A DNA stretch of 64,000 bases from Microbacter sp. GSS18 (GTDB taxonomy: Bacteria; Actinomycetota; Actinomycetes; Actinomycetales; Microbacteriaceae). Location: NCBI GenBank assembly GCA_029319145.1, contig CP119753.1:248001-312000 (forward strand). Direction: 5' to 3'. How positions within the stretch are numbered: position 1 is the stretch's first letter; each line of letters starts with the position of its first letter. The notes beneath the pieces are model-generated. The model saw only the letters and a program-made list of their open reading frames with translations. It made no database searches and had not been told where the DNA came from. The translations under genes were made by a program, and so were the position numbers. Positions 18,186 to 31,386 of this stretch are shown piece after piece.

Positions 18186-20330
18186 GTGACCACCGCTCTG
18201 TACCGCCGCTACCGGCCCGAGACGTTCGGCGAGATGATCGGGCAGTCGCAGGTGACCGAGCCGCTCATGACGGCGCTGCGCGGCGATCGGGTCGGCCATG
18301 CGTACCTGTTCTCGGGACCGCGCGGATGCGGCAAGACGACGTCCGCGCGCATTCTCGCGCGCTGCCTGAATTGCGCCGAAGGCCCCACCGACACCCCGTG
18401 CGGCGTGTGCGAGAGCTGCGTCGAGCTCGGCCGCGGCGGGGGAGGATCGCTCGACGTCGTCGAGATCGACGCCGCCAGCCACAACGGCGTCGACGACGCC
18501 CGCGACCTGCGCGAGCGCGCGGTGTTCGCTCCGGCCCGCGACCGCTACAAGATCTTCATCCTCGACGAGGCGCACATGGTGACGCCCCAGGGCTTCAACG
18601 CGCTGCTGAAGCTGGTCGAAGAGCCGCCCGACCACGTCAAGTTCATCTTCGCGACCACCGAGCCCGAGAAGGTCATCGGCACGATCCGCTCGCGCACCCA
18701 CCACTATCCGTTCCGGCTGGTGCCGCCGGCGGCGATGCTCGCGTACGTCGAAGAGCTGTGCGCGTCCGAGCACGTGATCATCGAGCCGGGCGTGCTGCCC
18801 CTGGTGGTGCGCGCCGGCGGCGGATCGCCGCGTGACACGCTGTCGCTGCTGGATCAGCTCATCGCCGGATCCGAGCCCACCGACGAGGGTGTCCTCGTGA
18901 CCTACGAGCGCGCCGTCGCCCTCCTCGGCTACACGCACGCCGAGCTCCTGGACGAGGTCGTCGAGGCCTTCGCCGCCTCGGACGCCGCGGCGGCCTTCGC
19001 CGCGGTCGACCGCGTCGTGCAGACGGGGCAGGACCCGCGCCGCTTCGTCGACGACCTGCTCGAGCGTCTGCGCGACCTCATCGTCGTCGACGCTGCGGGC
19101 GCCGCCGCGTCCTCGGTGCTGCGCGGCGCGTCGGCCGAAGACCTCGCGGCGATGGCGCGGCACGCGGCGGCGTTCGGCGCGGCGCGCCTGTCGCGCACCG
19201 CCGACATCGTCATCTCGGCGCTCGACGAGATGACGGGTGCGACCTCGCCGCGCCTCCAGCTCGAGCTGATGGTCGCGCGCGTCCTGGCCCAGGGGGCTCC
19301 GGCCGCGACACCGGCACCTTCCCCGGTGGCCGCGCGGCCCGCGGCGCCCGCTCCGGCGCCGGCGCGTACCGCCGAGCCCGCGCGGGCGCCCGAGCCGGCT
19401 TCCGCCCCTGCGCCCGCAGAACCCGCGCCCGCGCCTGCTGCGGCGCCGCCCGAGCCCGAACCGGCGCCCGAGCCCGAACCGGCGCCCGAGATCCCGACCG
19501 GCCCCGTCACGCTCGCGCGCGTGCAGGAGGCATGGGGGACCGTCATGTCGCGGCTCGAGGACATCAGCCGCTCGTCGTGGATCATCGTCGCGACGGCACG
19601 GGTCGCCGACTTCGATGCCGACGTGCTCACCCTGGCCTTCCCCAGTCGCGCCGACGTCGGCCGATTCAAGCAGCGCACGGCCGGCGCCGGTCCGAGCGAG
19701 GATCTGCGCACGGCGATCCAGGGCGTGCTCGGGGTCCGCGTGAAGTACCTCGCCAAGCATGAGGACGACGTGTCCTCGCCGCCCGCGGGGGGAGCGTCGT
19801 CCGGCGGCGCCGGGTCGTCGCAGTCCGCGCCGTCCGCGCCGTCGTCGCCGTCCGCGACCGCCGGCGCTGCCACACCGCGTGCCGCCGCGAGCCCGTCGGC
19901 GGCGCACCGGTCCACTGCACCGTCGCAGGCCGCGCCGGTGACGGACTGGGCCGTCGCGCCGATTCCGGACGCCGGGCCCGCCGACGCGCCGGGGGCGGTC
20001 GCGCGGCCCGTCGCCCAGTTCGCCGTGGACGACGAGCCCGAGGACGCGACGTCGTCCGCGACCGTGCGCACCGCGACGGTGGCGCCCGCCGACGGCGGCG
20101 TGCTCCGCGAGGCTGACGTGGCGCCGTCGACCGCATCCGACGACGACGCCGAAGAGGACATCGAGACGGCTCCCGCCGACGCGCCCGTGCCTCCCGTCGT
20201 CGCGCCGCCGCTGACGCCCGCGACCCGCACCGACGGCGTGCAGCGCTACGGCGAAGCGGTCGTGCGGCAGGTCCTCGGCGCGACCTTCGTGCGCGAGGAG
20301 CCCTATGAGCCGCCGTCGAGGTTCAGCTGA
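18186..20330 (+). CDS. dnaX: DNA polymerase III gamma/tau subunit
   Basis: A 714-residue clamp-loader subunit. The AAA+ domain has Walker [23 protein letters not shown], a four-cysteine zinc site ([12 protein letters not shown]), Walker [12 protein letters not shown] and the SRC-like arginine-finger region [11 protein letters not shown]. Domain III follows, then a long Ala/Pro/Glu-rich linker (about residues 375-440), a tau-like middle domain and a second low-complexity tail. It loads the beta sliding clamp with the delta and delta' subunits; holB (delta') is at 45369. TAGGCT at 18174-18179 ends 6 bases before the GTG and there is no ribosome site, so the message is probably leaderless. recR begins 2 bp after the stop. 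Confidence 0.97.
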   Translation: MTTALYRRYRPETFGEMIGQSQVTEPLMTALRGDRVGHAYLFSGPRGCGKTTSARILARCLNCAEGPTDTPCGVCESCVELGRGGGGSLDVVEIDAASHNGVDDARDLRERAVFAPARDRYKIFILDEAHMVTPQGFNALLKLVEEPPDHVKFIFATTEPEKVIGTIRSRTHHYPFRLVPPAAMLAYVEELCASEHVIIEPGVLPLVVRAGGGSPRDTLSLLDQLIAGSEPTDEGVLVTYERAVALLGYTHAELLDEVVEAFAASDAAAAFAAVDRVVQTGQDPRRFVDDLLERLRDLIVVDAAGAAASSVLRGASAEDLAAMARHAAAFGAARLSRTADIVISALDEMTGATSPRLQLELMVARVLAQGAPAATPAPSPVAARPAAPAPAPARTAEPARAPEPASAPAPAEPAPAPAAAPPEPEPAPEPEPAPEIPTGPVTLARVQEAWGTVMSRLEDISRSSWIIVATARVADFDADVLTLAFPSRADVGRFKQRTAGAGPSEDLRTAIQGVLGVRVKYLAKHEDDVSSPPAGGASSGGAGSSQSAPSAPSSPSATAGAATPRAAASPSAAHRSTAPSQAAPVTDWAVAPIPDAGPADAPGAVARPVAQFAVDDEPEDATSSATVRTATVAPADGGVLREADVAPSTASDDDAEEDIETAPADAPVPPVVAPPLTPATRTDGVQRYGEAVVRQVLGATFVREEPYEPPSRFS

Positions 20331-20332
20331 CG

Positions 20333-20926
20333 ATGTACGACGGCATCGTCCAAGACCTGATCGACGAGTTCGGCCGCCTTCCCGGGATCGGGCCGAAGTC
20401 GGCGCAGCGCATCGCGTTCCACATCCTCCAGACGCCGGGCTTCGACGTCTCGCGCCTGGCCGAGCTCCTCGCCGATGTCCGCGACAAAGTGCGGTTCTGC
20501 GACATCTGCGGCAACGTCACCGAGCAGGAGCGCTGCTCGATCTGCCGTGATCCGCGCCGCAACCTCACGCTCATCTGCGTCGTCGAGGACGCCAAGGACG
20601 TCGCCGCGATCGAGCGCACGCGCGAGTTCCGCGGCCTGTACCACGTGCTCGGCGGCGCGATCAGCCCGATCGCGGGCATCGGGCCCGACGACCTCCGCAT
20701 CGCGCAGCTCATGCAGCGGCTCGCCGACGGCACGGTGCAGGAGGTTATCCTCGCCACCAACCCGAACCTCGAGGGCGAGGCGACGGCGACGTATCTCAGC
20801 CGGCTGCTCGGTGCGATGGAGATCACCGTCACGCGACTCGCGTCGGGTCTTCCGGTCGGCGGCGACCTCGAGTACGCCGACGAGGTGACCCTCGGTCGCG
20901 CCTTCGAGGGGCGCCGCGCGATCTGA
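20333..20926 (+). CDS. recR: Recombination mediator protein RecR
   Basis: A 197-residue RecR of standard length: helix-hairpin-helix at the start ([22 protein letters not shown]), a four-cysteine zinc finger ([19 protein letters not shown]), the Toprim domain ([36 protein letters not shown]) and a C-terminal Walker-like segment ([28 protein letters not shown]). It acts with RecO and RecF to load RecA at gaps. It starts 2 bp after dnaX, and dnaX-recR linkage is widely conserved in bacteria. Ends facing the ThrE-like gene, with only 9 bp between stops. Confidence 0.97.
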   Translation: MYDGIVQDLIDEFGRLPGIGPKSAQRIAFHILQTPGFDVSRLAELLADVRDKVRFCDICGNVTEQERCSICRDPRRNLTLICVVEDAKDVAAIERTREFRGLYHVLGGAISPIAGIGPDDLRIAQLMQRLADGTVQEVILATNPNLEGEATATYLSRLLGAMEITVTRLASGLPVGGDLEYADEVTLGRAFEGRRAI

Positions 20927-20935
20927 ATCGGGCGC

Positions 20936-24950
<4,015 letters not shown>

Positions 24951-25027
24951 TCGAATCGGATGCCCTCGCCCGCGGCATCCGAAGTATCTCGACGTCAAGA
25001 CACCCGAGGAAGGGTAACTAGACTGAC

Positions 25028-26506
25028 ATGGTGACCGAACCCGTCGACGTCGTGCTCATCGGTGGTGGCATCATGAGTGCCACCCTGGGCACCCTCATCA
25101 GCGAACTTCAGCCCGACTGGAAGATCCACGTCTACGAGCGCCTGAGCGACGTGGCGATGGAGTCCTCGAACGCGTGGAACAACGCAGGCACCGGCCACGC
25201 CGCCCTGTGCGAGCTCAACTACATGCCCGCGGGCCCCGACGGCGAGCTCGACCCGGCCAAGGCGATCGCCATCAACGAGCAGTTCCAGCAGTCCCGTCAG
25301 CTGTGGTCGACCCTCGTCGACGAGGGTGTGCTGGATGCGCCGTCGACCTTCATCAACGCCACGCCCCACATGACGTTCGTCAAGGGCGAGAAGGACGTGG
25401 CCTACCTCAAGAAGCGCTACGAGGTGCTCAAGGCCGAGCCGCTCTTCGCCGGCATCGAGTACAGCGAGGACTCCCGCGTCATCAACCAGTGGGCGCCGCT
25501 TCTCATGCACAAGCGCCGCAAGGCCGACGAGCCGTTCGCCGCGACGCGCGTCCCGGCCGGCACCGACGTCGACTTCGGCGCGCTCACGCGCCAGCTGTTC
25601 GCGAACCTGCAGGCCAAGGGCGCCGAGGTCGTCACCAACCGCGAGGTGCGCGGGCTGAAGAAGCAGGCCGACGGCACGTGGACCGTGAAGTGGCGAAACA
25701 CCATCGGCCGCACGCCCGGTTCGACCCGCGCGCGCTTCGTTTTCGTCGGCGCGGGCGGCTGGGCGATCAAGCTGCTGCAGGCCTCGGGCATCCCCGAGAT
25801 CGACGGCTACGGCGTGTTCCCGATCGGCGGCCAGTGGCTGAAGACCTCGAACCCCGCCATCGTGGCCCAGCACAAGGCGAAGGTGTACTCGCAGGCGTCC
25901 GTGGGCGCCCCGCCGATGTCGGTGCCGCACCTGGACACGCGCGTCGTGGACGGCGAGGCCTCGCTGCTGTTCGGCCCCTTCGCGACATTCAGCCCGAAGT
26001 TCCTCAAGAACGGCAAGTGGACCGACATCGTCGCCCAGGTGCGCTTCGGCAACCTCTGGCCGATGATGAAGGTCGCCATCGACAACCCGAGTCTCATCTC
26101 GTACCTCGTCGGCGAGCTGCTGAAGAACCACAAGAAGAAGGTCGACAGCCTCCGCACCTTCATGCCAGCGGCGAAGGACTCCGACTGGGAGCTGCTCAAC
26201 GCCGGCCAGCGGGCTCAGGTCATGAAGAAGGACCCCGACAAGGGCGGCGTCCTCCAGTTCGGCACCGAGGTCGTCACGAGCGCGGACGGGTCCATCGCGG
26301 GCCTGCTCGGCGCATCGCCGGGCGCGTCGACCGCCGTGTCGATCATGCTGGGCCTGCTCAAGACGTGCTTCCCCGACCAGATCGCGCTGTGGGAGCCGCG
26401 CCTGCGCGAACTCATCCCGAGCTACGGCGAGACGCTCAACTCGCGCCCCGACGTCGCGAGCGCGTCGCTGACCGAGACGGCGGGGACCCTGGCGCTGAGC
26501 GTGTGA
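25028..26506 (+). CDS. mqo: Malate:quinone oxidoreductase
   Basis: A 492-residue FAD-dependent, membrane-associated enzyme that oxidises malate to oxaloacetate and passes electrons to menaquinone. It begins with the FAD-binding motif VDVVLIGGGIMSATLGTLI, then SSNAWNNAGTGHAALCELNY, and ends with SPGASTAVSIMLGLLKTCFP. It replaces or complements NAD-linked malate dehydrogenase in many actinobacteria. ATG at 25028 or GTG at 25031 are both possible: TAGACT (25019-25024) is 6 bases before the GTG, which fits a leaderless start, while the ATG is only 3 bases after it. Stands alone; tdk follows 32 bp later with its own -10. Confidence 0.96.
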   Translation: MVTEPVDVVLIGGGIMSATLGTLISELQPDWKIHVYERLSDVAMESSNAWNNAGTGHAALCELNYMPAGPDGELDPAKAIAINEQFQQSRQLWSTLVDEGVLDAPSTFINATPHMTFVKGEKDVAYLKKRYEVLKAEPLFAGIEYSEDSRVINQWAPLLMHKRRKADEPFAATRVPAGTDVDFGALTRQLFANLQAKGAEVVTNREVRGLKKQADGTWTVKWRNTIGRTPGSTRARFVFVGAGGWAIKLLQASGIPEIDGYGVFPIGGQWLKTSNPAIVAQHKAKVYSQASVGAPPMSVPHLDTRVVDGEASLLFGPFATFSPKFLKNGKWTDIVAQVRFGNLWPMMKVAIDNPSLISYLVGELLKNHKKKVDSLRTFMPAAKDSDWELLNAGQRAQVMKKDPDKGGVLQFGTEVVTSADGSIAGLLGASPGASTAVSIMLGLLKTCFPDQIALWEPRLRELIPSYGETLNSRPDVASASLTETAGTLALSV

Positions 26507-26538
26507 TCGGAAGCCGGGCCATTCCGTAGACTCCTCGG

Positions 26539-27192
26539 GTGGCCAAACTGTACTTCCGCTACGGAGCGATGAACTCCGGCAAGTCCACATCGCTCCTGCA
26601 GGCCGCCTACAACTACGAGGAGCGCGGTCAGCACGTGCTGCTGGCCAAGCCCGAGATCGACACCAAGGGCGCCGATCAGATCGACAGCAGGCTGGGCGTC
26701 AAGCGCCGCGTGGACTTCCTCATCGCGCCCGAGGACGATCTGCGCGCGCTGTTCGCCCACCACCGCGCGCGTCTGCGCGTGCGCGGCGAGGACGCCCTGA
26801 TCCCCGAATCGGTCGCGACGGGCGAGGCCCCCGACGTCGCGTGCCTGCTGATCGACGAGGCGCAGTTCCTGACCCGCGCGCAGGTCGACGACCTGATGCG
26901 GATCGTCGTGCTCGACGGCGTTCCGGTGCTCGCGTACGGCATCCGCACCGACTTCCAGACGCAGGCCTTCCCGGGCTCGCGTCGCCTGCTGGAACTGGCC
27001 CACAGCCTCGAGGAGCTCAAGACGATCTGCCGCTGTGGCAGCAAGGCGCTGTTCAACGCGCGGCTCGTCGGCGGACGGTTCGTCTTCGAGGGCGATCAGG
27101 TCGCCATCGACGAGCTGAGCTCGGACCGCGTCACGTACGAGTCCATGTGCGCGGAGTGCTACCTGCGCGAGTCCGGGGGGCGGCTCGGCTGA
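26539..27192 (+). CDS. tdk: Thymidine kinase
   Basis: A 217-residue type II thymidine kinase. Walker A is RYGAMNSGKSTSLLQ, the Asp of the second motif is in ACLLIDEAQFLTRAQVDDL, the nucleoside lasso region is GIRTDFQTQAFPGSRRLL, and the structural zinc cysteines are CRCGSK and CAECYL. It phosphorylates salvaged thymidine to dTMP, which tmk (44687) then phosphorylates further. TAGACT at 26527-26532 ends 6 bases before the GTG and there is no ribosome site, consistent with a leaderless message. A hairpin (27196-27218) separates it from the convergent DUF1295 gene. Confidence 0.96.
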   Translation: MAKLYFRYGAMNSGKSTSLLQAAYNYEERGQHVLLAKPEIDTKGADQIDSRLGVKRRVDFLIAPEDDLRALFAHHRARLRVRGEDALIPESVATGEAPDVACLLIDEAQFLTRAQVDDLMRIVVLDGVPVLAYGIRTDFQTQAFPGSRRLLELAHSLEELKTICRCGSKALFNARLVGGRFVFEGDQVAIDELSSDRVTYESMCAECYLRESGGRLG

Positions 27193-27195
27193 CCG

Positions 27196-27218
27196 GCGTC
27201 ACGCGGGGGCGGTGACGC
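27196..27218. terminator. Hairpin between convergent tdk and DUF1295 genes
   Basis: GCGTCAC (27196-27202) pairs perfectly with GTGACGC (27212-27218) over a 9-base G/C loop. It lies across the end of the DUF1295 coding region and just after tdk, and may end transcription from both sides. There is no T-run. Confidence 0.4.
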
Positions 27219-28035
27219 GCCGGGGAGGCCACGGCACCAGCATCGACGTCGTGCGCCGGTACTGCGCGTACGCGGGGTACTTCGCCGCCGAGATCGACTC
27301 GGTGAACCGCGTCGAGCCGACGAAGAGCGCCGACAGCAGAACGGCACCGGCGATCGAGGGGTTCAGCGCCCCGCCCCACGGTCCCAGTCCCGAGGCGGCC
27401 GCCGCCGTCGCGCCGATCGCGTAGAGCGCCCACCACTGCGCCTGCTCGAAGAAGAAGTTCGGATGCCGGCTACACGCGAACAGGCCCCTCGTGGCGAACC
27501 CGGGCTCGAGGGTCCCGCCCGCGGCCTTCTTGGCCTGCTGGAAGGCCCACTGCTGCTGGTCGGCGACCGACTCGCCGACCAGGAACCCCGCGAACAGCGC
27601 GGCGAACGCGGCATCCCATCCGGTGAGCGGGGCGGGATGGCGCCACGCGACCCACGCGGGGAGGGTGATGAGCACCAGCAGCGTCATCTGGAACCCGACG
27701 ATGAAGATGAGGTTGAACACGCCGAACGCCGCGGGCGACATGCGGCTGCGCAGCACCGCCCAGCGGTAGTCCTCGACGCCGGAGTAGCCGCCCTTGCGGG
27801 CGAAGTTGAACGTCAGGCGCGCGCCCCATGCCGTCACGAGCAGCGCCATCAGCACGAGGCGGCCGGCATCGGTCCCGCCGTGCATGCCCGCGATCGCGAA
27901 CACCCACACGTACACGACCGGCACGATCGACCACAGCCGATCGACCCACGAGGTGTCCTTCGTCACGAGCGACGCGATCCAGCAGAACCCGCTCGCGACG
28001 ACGGCGATGCCGATCACGATCGGAAGGGGGTCCAC
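27199..28035 (-). CDS. DUF1295 / steroid 5-alpha-reductase-like membrane protein
   Basis: A 278-residue protein with about seven membrane segments. The conserved motifs of the DUF1295 family are present: WGARLTFNFARKGGYSGVEDYRW in the middle and GLFACSRHPNFFFEQAQWWALY, followed by RFTESISAAKYPAYAQYRRTTSMLVP, near the end, the NADPH/substrate region of steroid reductase and isoprenylcysteine methyltransferase relatives. The natural substrate in bacteria is unknown. The GTG at 28035 is chosen because TACGCT (minus strand, 28047-28042) lies 6 bases before it; upstream in-frame codons would run into the lldR operator region. Divergent from lldR. Confidence 0.88.
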   Translation of the reverse strand: MDPLPIVIGIAVVASGFCWIASLVTKDTSWVDRLWSIVPVVYVWVFAIAGMHGGTDAGRLVLMALLVTAWGARLTFNFARKGGYSGVEDYRWAVLRSRMSPAAFGVFNLIFIVGFQMTLLVLITLPAWVAWRHPAPLTGWDAAFAALFAGFLVGESVADQQQWAFQQAKKAAGGTLEPGFATRGLFACSRHPNFFFEQAQWWALYAIGATAAAASGLGPWGGALNPSIAGAVLLSALFVGSTRFTESISAAKYPAYAQYRRTTSMLVPWPPRRVTAPA

Positions 28036-28081
28036 ATCGCCAGCGTAGGCGGTGGTTCGCGCCCCGCGGCGACACACGCGG

Positions 28082-28130
28082 TTGATCTGGTCAGACCACA
28101 TGTGATAATCGTGGTCTGACCAAAGAGGAG
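28082..28130 (+). promoter_or_regulatory. lldR promoter with two identical 11-bp operators
   Basis: The -35 TTGATC (28082-28087) and -10 GATAAT (28104-28109) are 16 bp apart. Two palindromes of the form TGGTC-n-GACCA occupy 28088-28098 (inside the spacer) and 28112-28122 (at the start site), with centres 24 bp apart, so the two sites lie on nearly the same DNA face. This is the type of site bound by FadR-subfamily GntR regulators such as LldR. The ribosome site AGAGGAGAG follows. Confidence 0.85.
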
Positions 28131-28134
28131 AGCA

Positions 28135-28857
28135 ATGACCGCATCCCCTGCCCGCGCACCGCGCGCCTGGCAGACGGTTCTGGAGAAGATCGAGGGCGAT
28201 CTGCTCGAGGGCCGTCTCGCACCGGGCGACCGCCTGCCCGGAGAACGCGACCTGTCCGCATCCCTCGGTGTCGGACGCTCCAGCGTCCGAGAAGCGCTGC
28301 GTGTGCTCGAGGTGATGGGCCTGATCCGCACCGCCACCGGCTCAGGGCCGAACGCCGGCGCCATCATCATCGCCACGCCGGGGGGAGGGATGTCCGCGCT
28401 GCTGCGCCTGCAGGTCGCCGCCCAGGGCTTCCCGCTCGAGGATGTGGTGCGCACGCGCCTCGTGCTCGAATCGGCCGTCGTCGAGGCGCTCGCCGCCGAC
28501 CCCGGCCGCTCCATCGAGGACGTCCACGCGATGCTCCACGCCATGGACGCCGATGACCTGGCGCCCGACGAGTTCCTCGCCCTCGACGCCCAGATGCACC
28601 TCGCGCTCGCCGAGGCCTCCGGAAACGTCGTCATCACCGCCATGATGGCGGGGCTGCGCGACGCCATCGAAGGCTACGTGCGCTCCGGCGCCGAGCGCTT
28701 CGCGGACTGGGACGCCGAGGCATCCCGCCTGCGGACCGAGCACGCCGCGATCATCGACGCGGTGGAGTCCGGCGACCCCTCCCGCGCGGCCACGCTCATC
28801 CGCGAGCACATCATCGGCTACTACGCCGAAGCGGGCCTGGCCCGCTCGCACGACTGA
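28135..28857 (+). CDS. lldR: GntR/FadR-family regulator of lactate use
   Basis: A 240-residue regulator: N-terminal winged HTH ([48 protein letters not shown]), then an all-helical FCD ligand domain with the metal-ligand pattern [16 protein letters not shown] and [12 protein letters not shown]. The gene lies 53 bp before lldD and starts just after paired TGGTC-n-GACCA palindromes, so it likely represses itself and lldD until lactate is present. This is by analogy with LldR of Corynebacterium glutamicum; the ligand is inferred. Start at the ATG after AGAGGAGAG. Confidence 0.88.
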   Translation: MTASPARAPRAWQTVLEKIEGDLLEGRLAPGDRLPGERDLSASLGVGRSSVREALRVLEVMGLIRTATGSGPNAGAIIIATPGGGMSALLRLQVAAQGFPLEDVVRTRLVLESAVVEALAADPGRSIEDVHAMLHAMDADDLAPDEFLALDAQMHLALAEASGNVVITAMMAGLRDAIEGYVRSGAERFADWDAEASRLRTEHAAIIDAVESGDPSRAATLIREHIIGYYAEAGLARSHD

Positions 28858-28910
28858 CACGCACCGAGACCCCACCGACAACCCACCGACAGCCATCCGA
28901 AAGGCACCGC

Positions 28911-30191
28911 ATGGTCACCCGCCAGCTCCCCAACCCCGCCGAGCTCCTCGAGCTCATGCAGTTCAAGAAGCCCGAGCTCAACGGCAAGAAGCGCCGCCTC
29001 GACTCCGCTCTCACCGTCTACGACCTCCGCACGATCGCGAAGCGCCGGACGCCCAAGGCGGCGTTCGACTACACCGACGGCGCCGCCGAAGGCGAGCTGT
29101 CGCTGGACCGCGCGCGCCGCGCGTTCGAGGACATCGAGTTCCACCCCGGCATCCTCAAGCCCGCGCCGTCGGTCGACACGTCGGTCGAGATCCTCGGCGG
29201 AACGTCTGCGCTGCCGTTCGGCATCGCGCCCACCGGCTTCACGCGGCTGATGCAGACCGAGGGCGAGATCGCCGGCGCCTCGGCGGCCGGCGCCGCCGGC
29301 ATCCCGTTCACGCTGTCGACCCTCGGCACCACCTCGATCGAGGACGTGAAGGCGGCGAACCCGCACGGGCGCAACTGGTTCCAGCTGTACGTCATGAAGG
29401 ATCGCGAGATCTCGTACGGCCTGGCTCGCCGCGCCGCCGAGGCCGGCTTCGACACCCTCATGTTCACCGTCGACACGCCGGTCGCGGGCGCGCGCCTCCG
29501 CGACAAGCGAAACGGGTTCTCGATCCCGCCGCAGCTGACGCTCGGCACCATCATCAACGCCATCCCGCGCCCGTGGTGGTGGTTCGACTTCCTCACCACG
29601 CCCAAGCTCGAGTTCGCGTCGCTGTCGACCACCGGCGGCACCGTGGGCGAGCTGCTGGACGCCGCCATGGACCCGACGATCTCGTACGAGGACCTCGCGG
29701 TCATCCGCGACATCTGGCCGGGCAAGATCGTGGTCAAGGGCGTGCAGAACGTCGAGGACTCCAAGAAGCTCGTCGACCTCGGCGTCGACGGCATCATCCT
29801 GTCCAACCACGGCGGACGCCAGCTCGACCGCGCCCCGATCCCGTTCCACCTGCTGCCGAAGGTCGTGCGCGAAGTCGGCAAGGACGCGACCGTCATGGTC
29901 GACACCGGCATCATGAACGGCGCAGACATCGTCGCGTCGATGGCGCTGGGGGCCAAGTTCACCCTCGTCGGCCGCGCGTACCTGTACGGTCTGATGGCGG
30001 GCGGACGCGAAGGCGTGGACCGCATGATCGCGATCCTCAGCAGCGAGATCGAGCGCACCATGAAGCTGCTGGGCGTGGCGAGCATCGAGGAGCTCCAGCC
30101 GAAGCACGTGACGCAGCTTCAGCGTCTGGCGCCGGTCGCCCAGCCCGCCCGCCGCCCTGCGGCGCGCACGAAGGCCCCCGCGAAGGCCTGA
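28911..30191 (+). CDS. lldD: L-lactate dehydrogenase (quinone-dependent, FMN)
   Basis: A 426-residue alpha-hydroxy-acid oxidase family enzyme. It contains [23 protein letters not shown], the FMN-binding [16 protein letters not shown], the active-site block [18 protein letters not shown] with the catalytic His and substrate Arg, and [37 protein letters not shown]. It oxidises L-lactate to pyruvate at the membrane and reduces menaquinone. The C-terminal tail is Ala/Arg/Pro/Lys-rich and longer than usual. lldR lies just upstream in the same direction. With pta-ackA and acs it lets the cell re-use fermentation products. Confidence 0.95.
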   Translation: MVTRQLPNPAELLELMQFKKPELNGKKRRLDSALTVYDLRTIAKRRTPKAAFDYTDGAAEGELSLDRARRAFEDIEFHPGILKPAPSVDTSVEILGGTSALPFGIAPTGFTRLMQTEGEIAGASAAGAAGIPFTLSTLGTTSIEDVKAANPHGRNWFQLYVMKDREISYGLARRAAEAGFDTLMFTVDTPVAGARLRDKRNGFSIPPQLTLGTIINAIPRPWWWFDFLTTPKLEFASLSTTGGTVGELLDAAMDPTISYEDLAVIRDIWPGKIVVKGVQNVEDSKKLVDLGVDGIILSNHGGRQLDRAPIPFHLLPKVVREVGKDATVMVDTGIMNGADIVASMALGAKFTLVGRAYLYGLMAGGREGVDRMIAILSSEIERTMKLLGVASIEELQPKHVTQLQRLAPVAQPARRPAARTKAPAKA

Positions 30192-30200
30192 GCGCCCGAG

Positions 30201-30333
30201 CCGAGGTGGCAGGTTCGGTCCCGTCGCACCCTCTGTGACGACCGTTCCTGCCACATCGGTGTGCGCCGCCGTCGCGCAGGTGTCGGTTCCGGTCTGATCG
30301 GTGCGCGGGAAGCAGCGGATGCTGCCACCTCGG
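30201..30333. repeat. Intergenic cluster of GTGGCAG-type inverted repeats
   Basis: CCGAGGTGGCAGGTTCGGTC (30201-30220) pairs with the minus strand of 30240-30259 at 17 of 20 positions, giving a large hairpin after lldD. A third arm, CTGCCACCTCGG (30322-30333), is a perfect complement to the first 12 bases. The region contains no convincing gene. It could be the lldD/HAD bidirectional terminator or a short mobile-type palindromic repeat. Confidence 0.7.
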
Positions 30334-30368
30334 CGCGGCTGTCGCCGAGCAACCGCGGGCGCGCGGGC

Positions 30369-31133
30369 TCAGAGCGTCGGGATCAGGCCCTCGAGGAACA
30401 CCGCGGTGTCCTCCCAGCCGTCCACGGCCTGGCAGCGCACGCCCATCGCGAGGACGGGGTAGTCGTTGCCGTCCGGGTCGAGCCGGTCGCCGACGAAGAG
30501 CATGTCGTCGAGGGGGATGCCGGTCTGCTCGGCGAGCTGGCGCATCCCGTAGGCCTTGTCGATGCCCCGGTGGGTGATGTCGACCGACGTCGAGCCGCCG
30601 GAGCGCACCTCGAGGTCGGGCAGGCGCTCGGCCACCGCCGCACGCAGGTCGTTCTTCTTGGCACCCGTCGGGTCCCACGCCTTCTTGGCGTCCAGCGGTG
30701 CGCGCTGGCCGAGAGCCGAGAACGTGATCTGCGAGCCCCGGTCCTCGAGGATGTCGCCCCACGTCCGGCTCTCCCAGTAGCCCAGGCGCCGGGCCTCCTC
30801 CTCGACGGCGGCGAGGGCGCGATCGCGCTGTTCGGCGGTGAGGGAGTGCGCGTAGACGGTGTCGACGCCTTCGGGCGCGATCCGGTAGTACTGCGTCCCG
30901 CACGTCGGCAGCAGGTGCATGCGCGCGAGCGTCTCGGGCGAGGTCTCGGGCAGGCGGTCGACGACCTGGGCGGTGAACTGCGCGAGCTGGCCGCCCGAGA
31001 TGATCGCGACCTCGACGCGCTCGGCGAGCGCGATCAGCAGATCGCCGATGCGCTCGTGGATGGCGCTCTTGGAAGGGGCCAGGGTGTCGTCGAGATCGAA
31101 CGCCACCAGGCGGATCGCGGTGCTTTCGGTCAC
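30369..31133 (-). CDS. HAD-superfamily phosphatase (HAD-IIB, phosphomannomutase-like)
   Basis: A 254-residue HAD protein. Motif I is LVAFDLDDTLAPSKSAI, motif II is VAIISGGQL, a large type-C2 cap lies in the middle, and motif IV is FVGDRLDPDGNDYPVL. The GDRL-DGNDY ending is typical of HAD-IIB enzymes acting on sugar phosphates, including eukaryote-type phosphomannomutase. The substrate is not known. The GTG at 31133 follows GAGGA at the right distance; the longer open frame upstream would run through the tRNA-Pro gene and is rejected. Confidence 0.87.
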   Translation of the reverse strand: MTESTAIRLVAFDLDDTLAPSKSAIHERIGDLLIALAERVEVAIISGGQLAQFTAQVVDRLPETSPETLARMHLLPTCGTQYYRIAPEGVDTVYAHSLTAEQRDRALAAVEEEARRLGYWESRTWGDILEDRGSQITFSALGQRAPLDAKKAWDPTGAKKNDLRAAVAERLPDLEVRSGGSTSVDITHRGIDKAYGMRQLAEQTGIPLDDMLFVGDRLDPDGNDYPVLAMGVRCQAVDGWEDTAVFLEGLIPTL

Positions 31134-31171
31134 GGTGTCCTCGCTGGTCGGCGCGTTCGGCGGCGATCTGC

Positions 31172-31201
31172 GAGAGGCTCCGCCTTCCGGCGGAGCCTCT
31201 C
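31172..31201 (-). terminator. Perfect 13-bp hairpin downstream of tRNA-Pro
   Basis: GAGAGGCTCCGCC (31172-31184) and GGCGGAGCCTCTC (31189-31201) pair perfectly over a TTCC loop. It lies 2 bp past the encoded CCA of tRNA-Pro on the minus strand, so it is the likely tRNA terminator. No strong U-run follows. Confidence 0.65.
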
Positions 31202-31203
31202 TG

Positions 31204-31280
<77 letters not shown>

Positions 31281-31320
31281 GTGGCAACCAGAAAAGTCTA
31301 CCTGATCGCCGGCGGTGCAC

Positions 31321-31356
31321 CGAATCGAGCGCCGAATCGAGCGCCGGATCGAGCGC
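31321..31356. repeat. 12-bp tandem repeat, three copies
   Basis: CGAATCGAGCGC occurs at 31321-31332 and 31333-31344, followed by CGGATCGAGCGC at 31345-31356. It is a short satellite between tRNA-Pro and the metallophosphoesterase gene; no function is seen. Confidence 0.85.
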
Positions 31357-31386
31357 CGCCTCGGGTGCCGGAGCCGGGCTGCGGGG

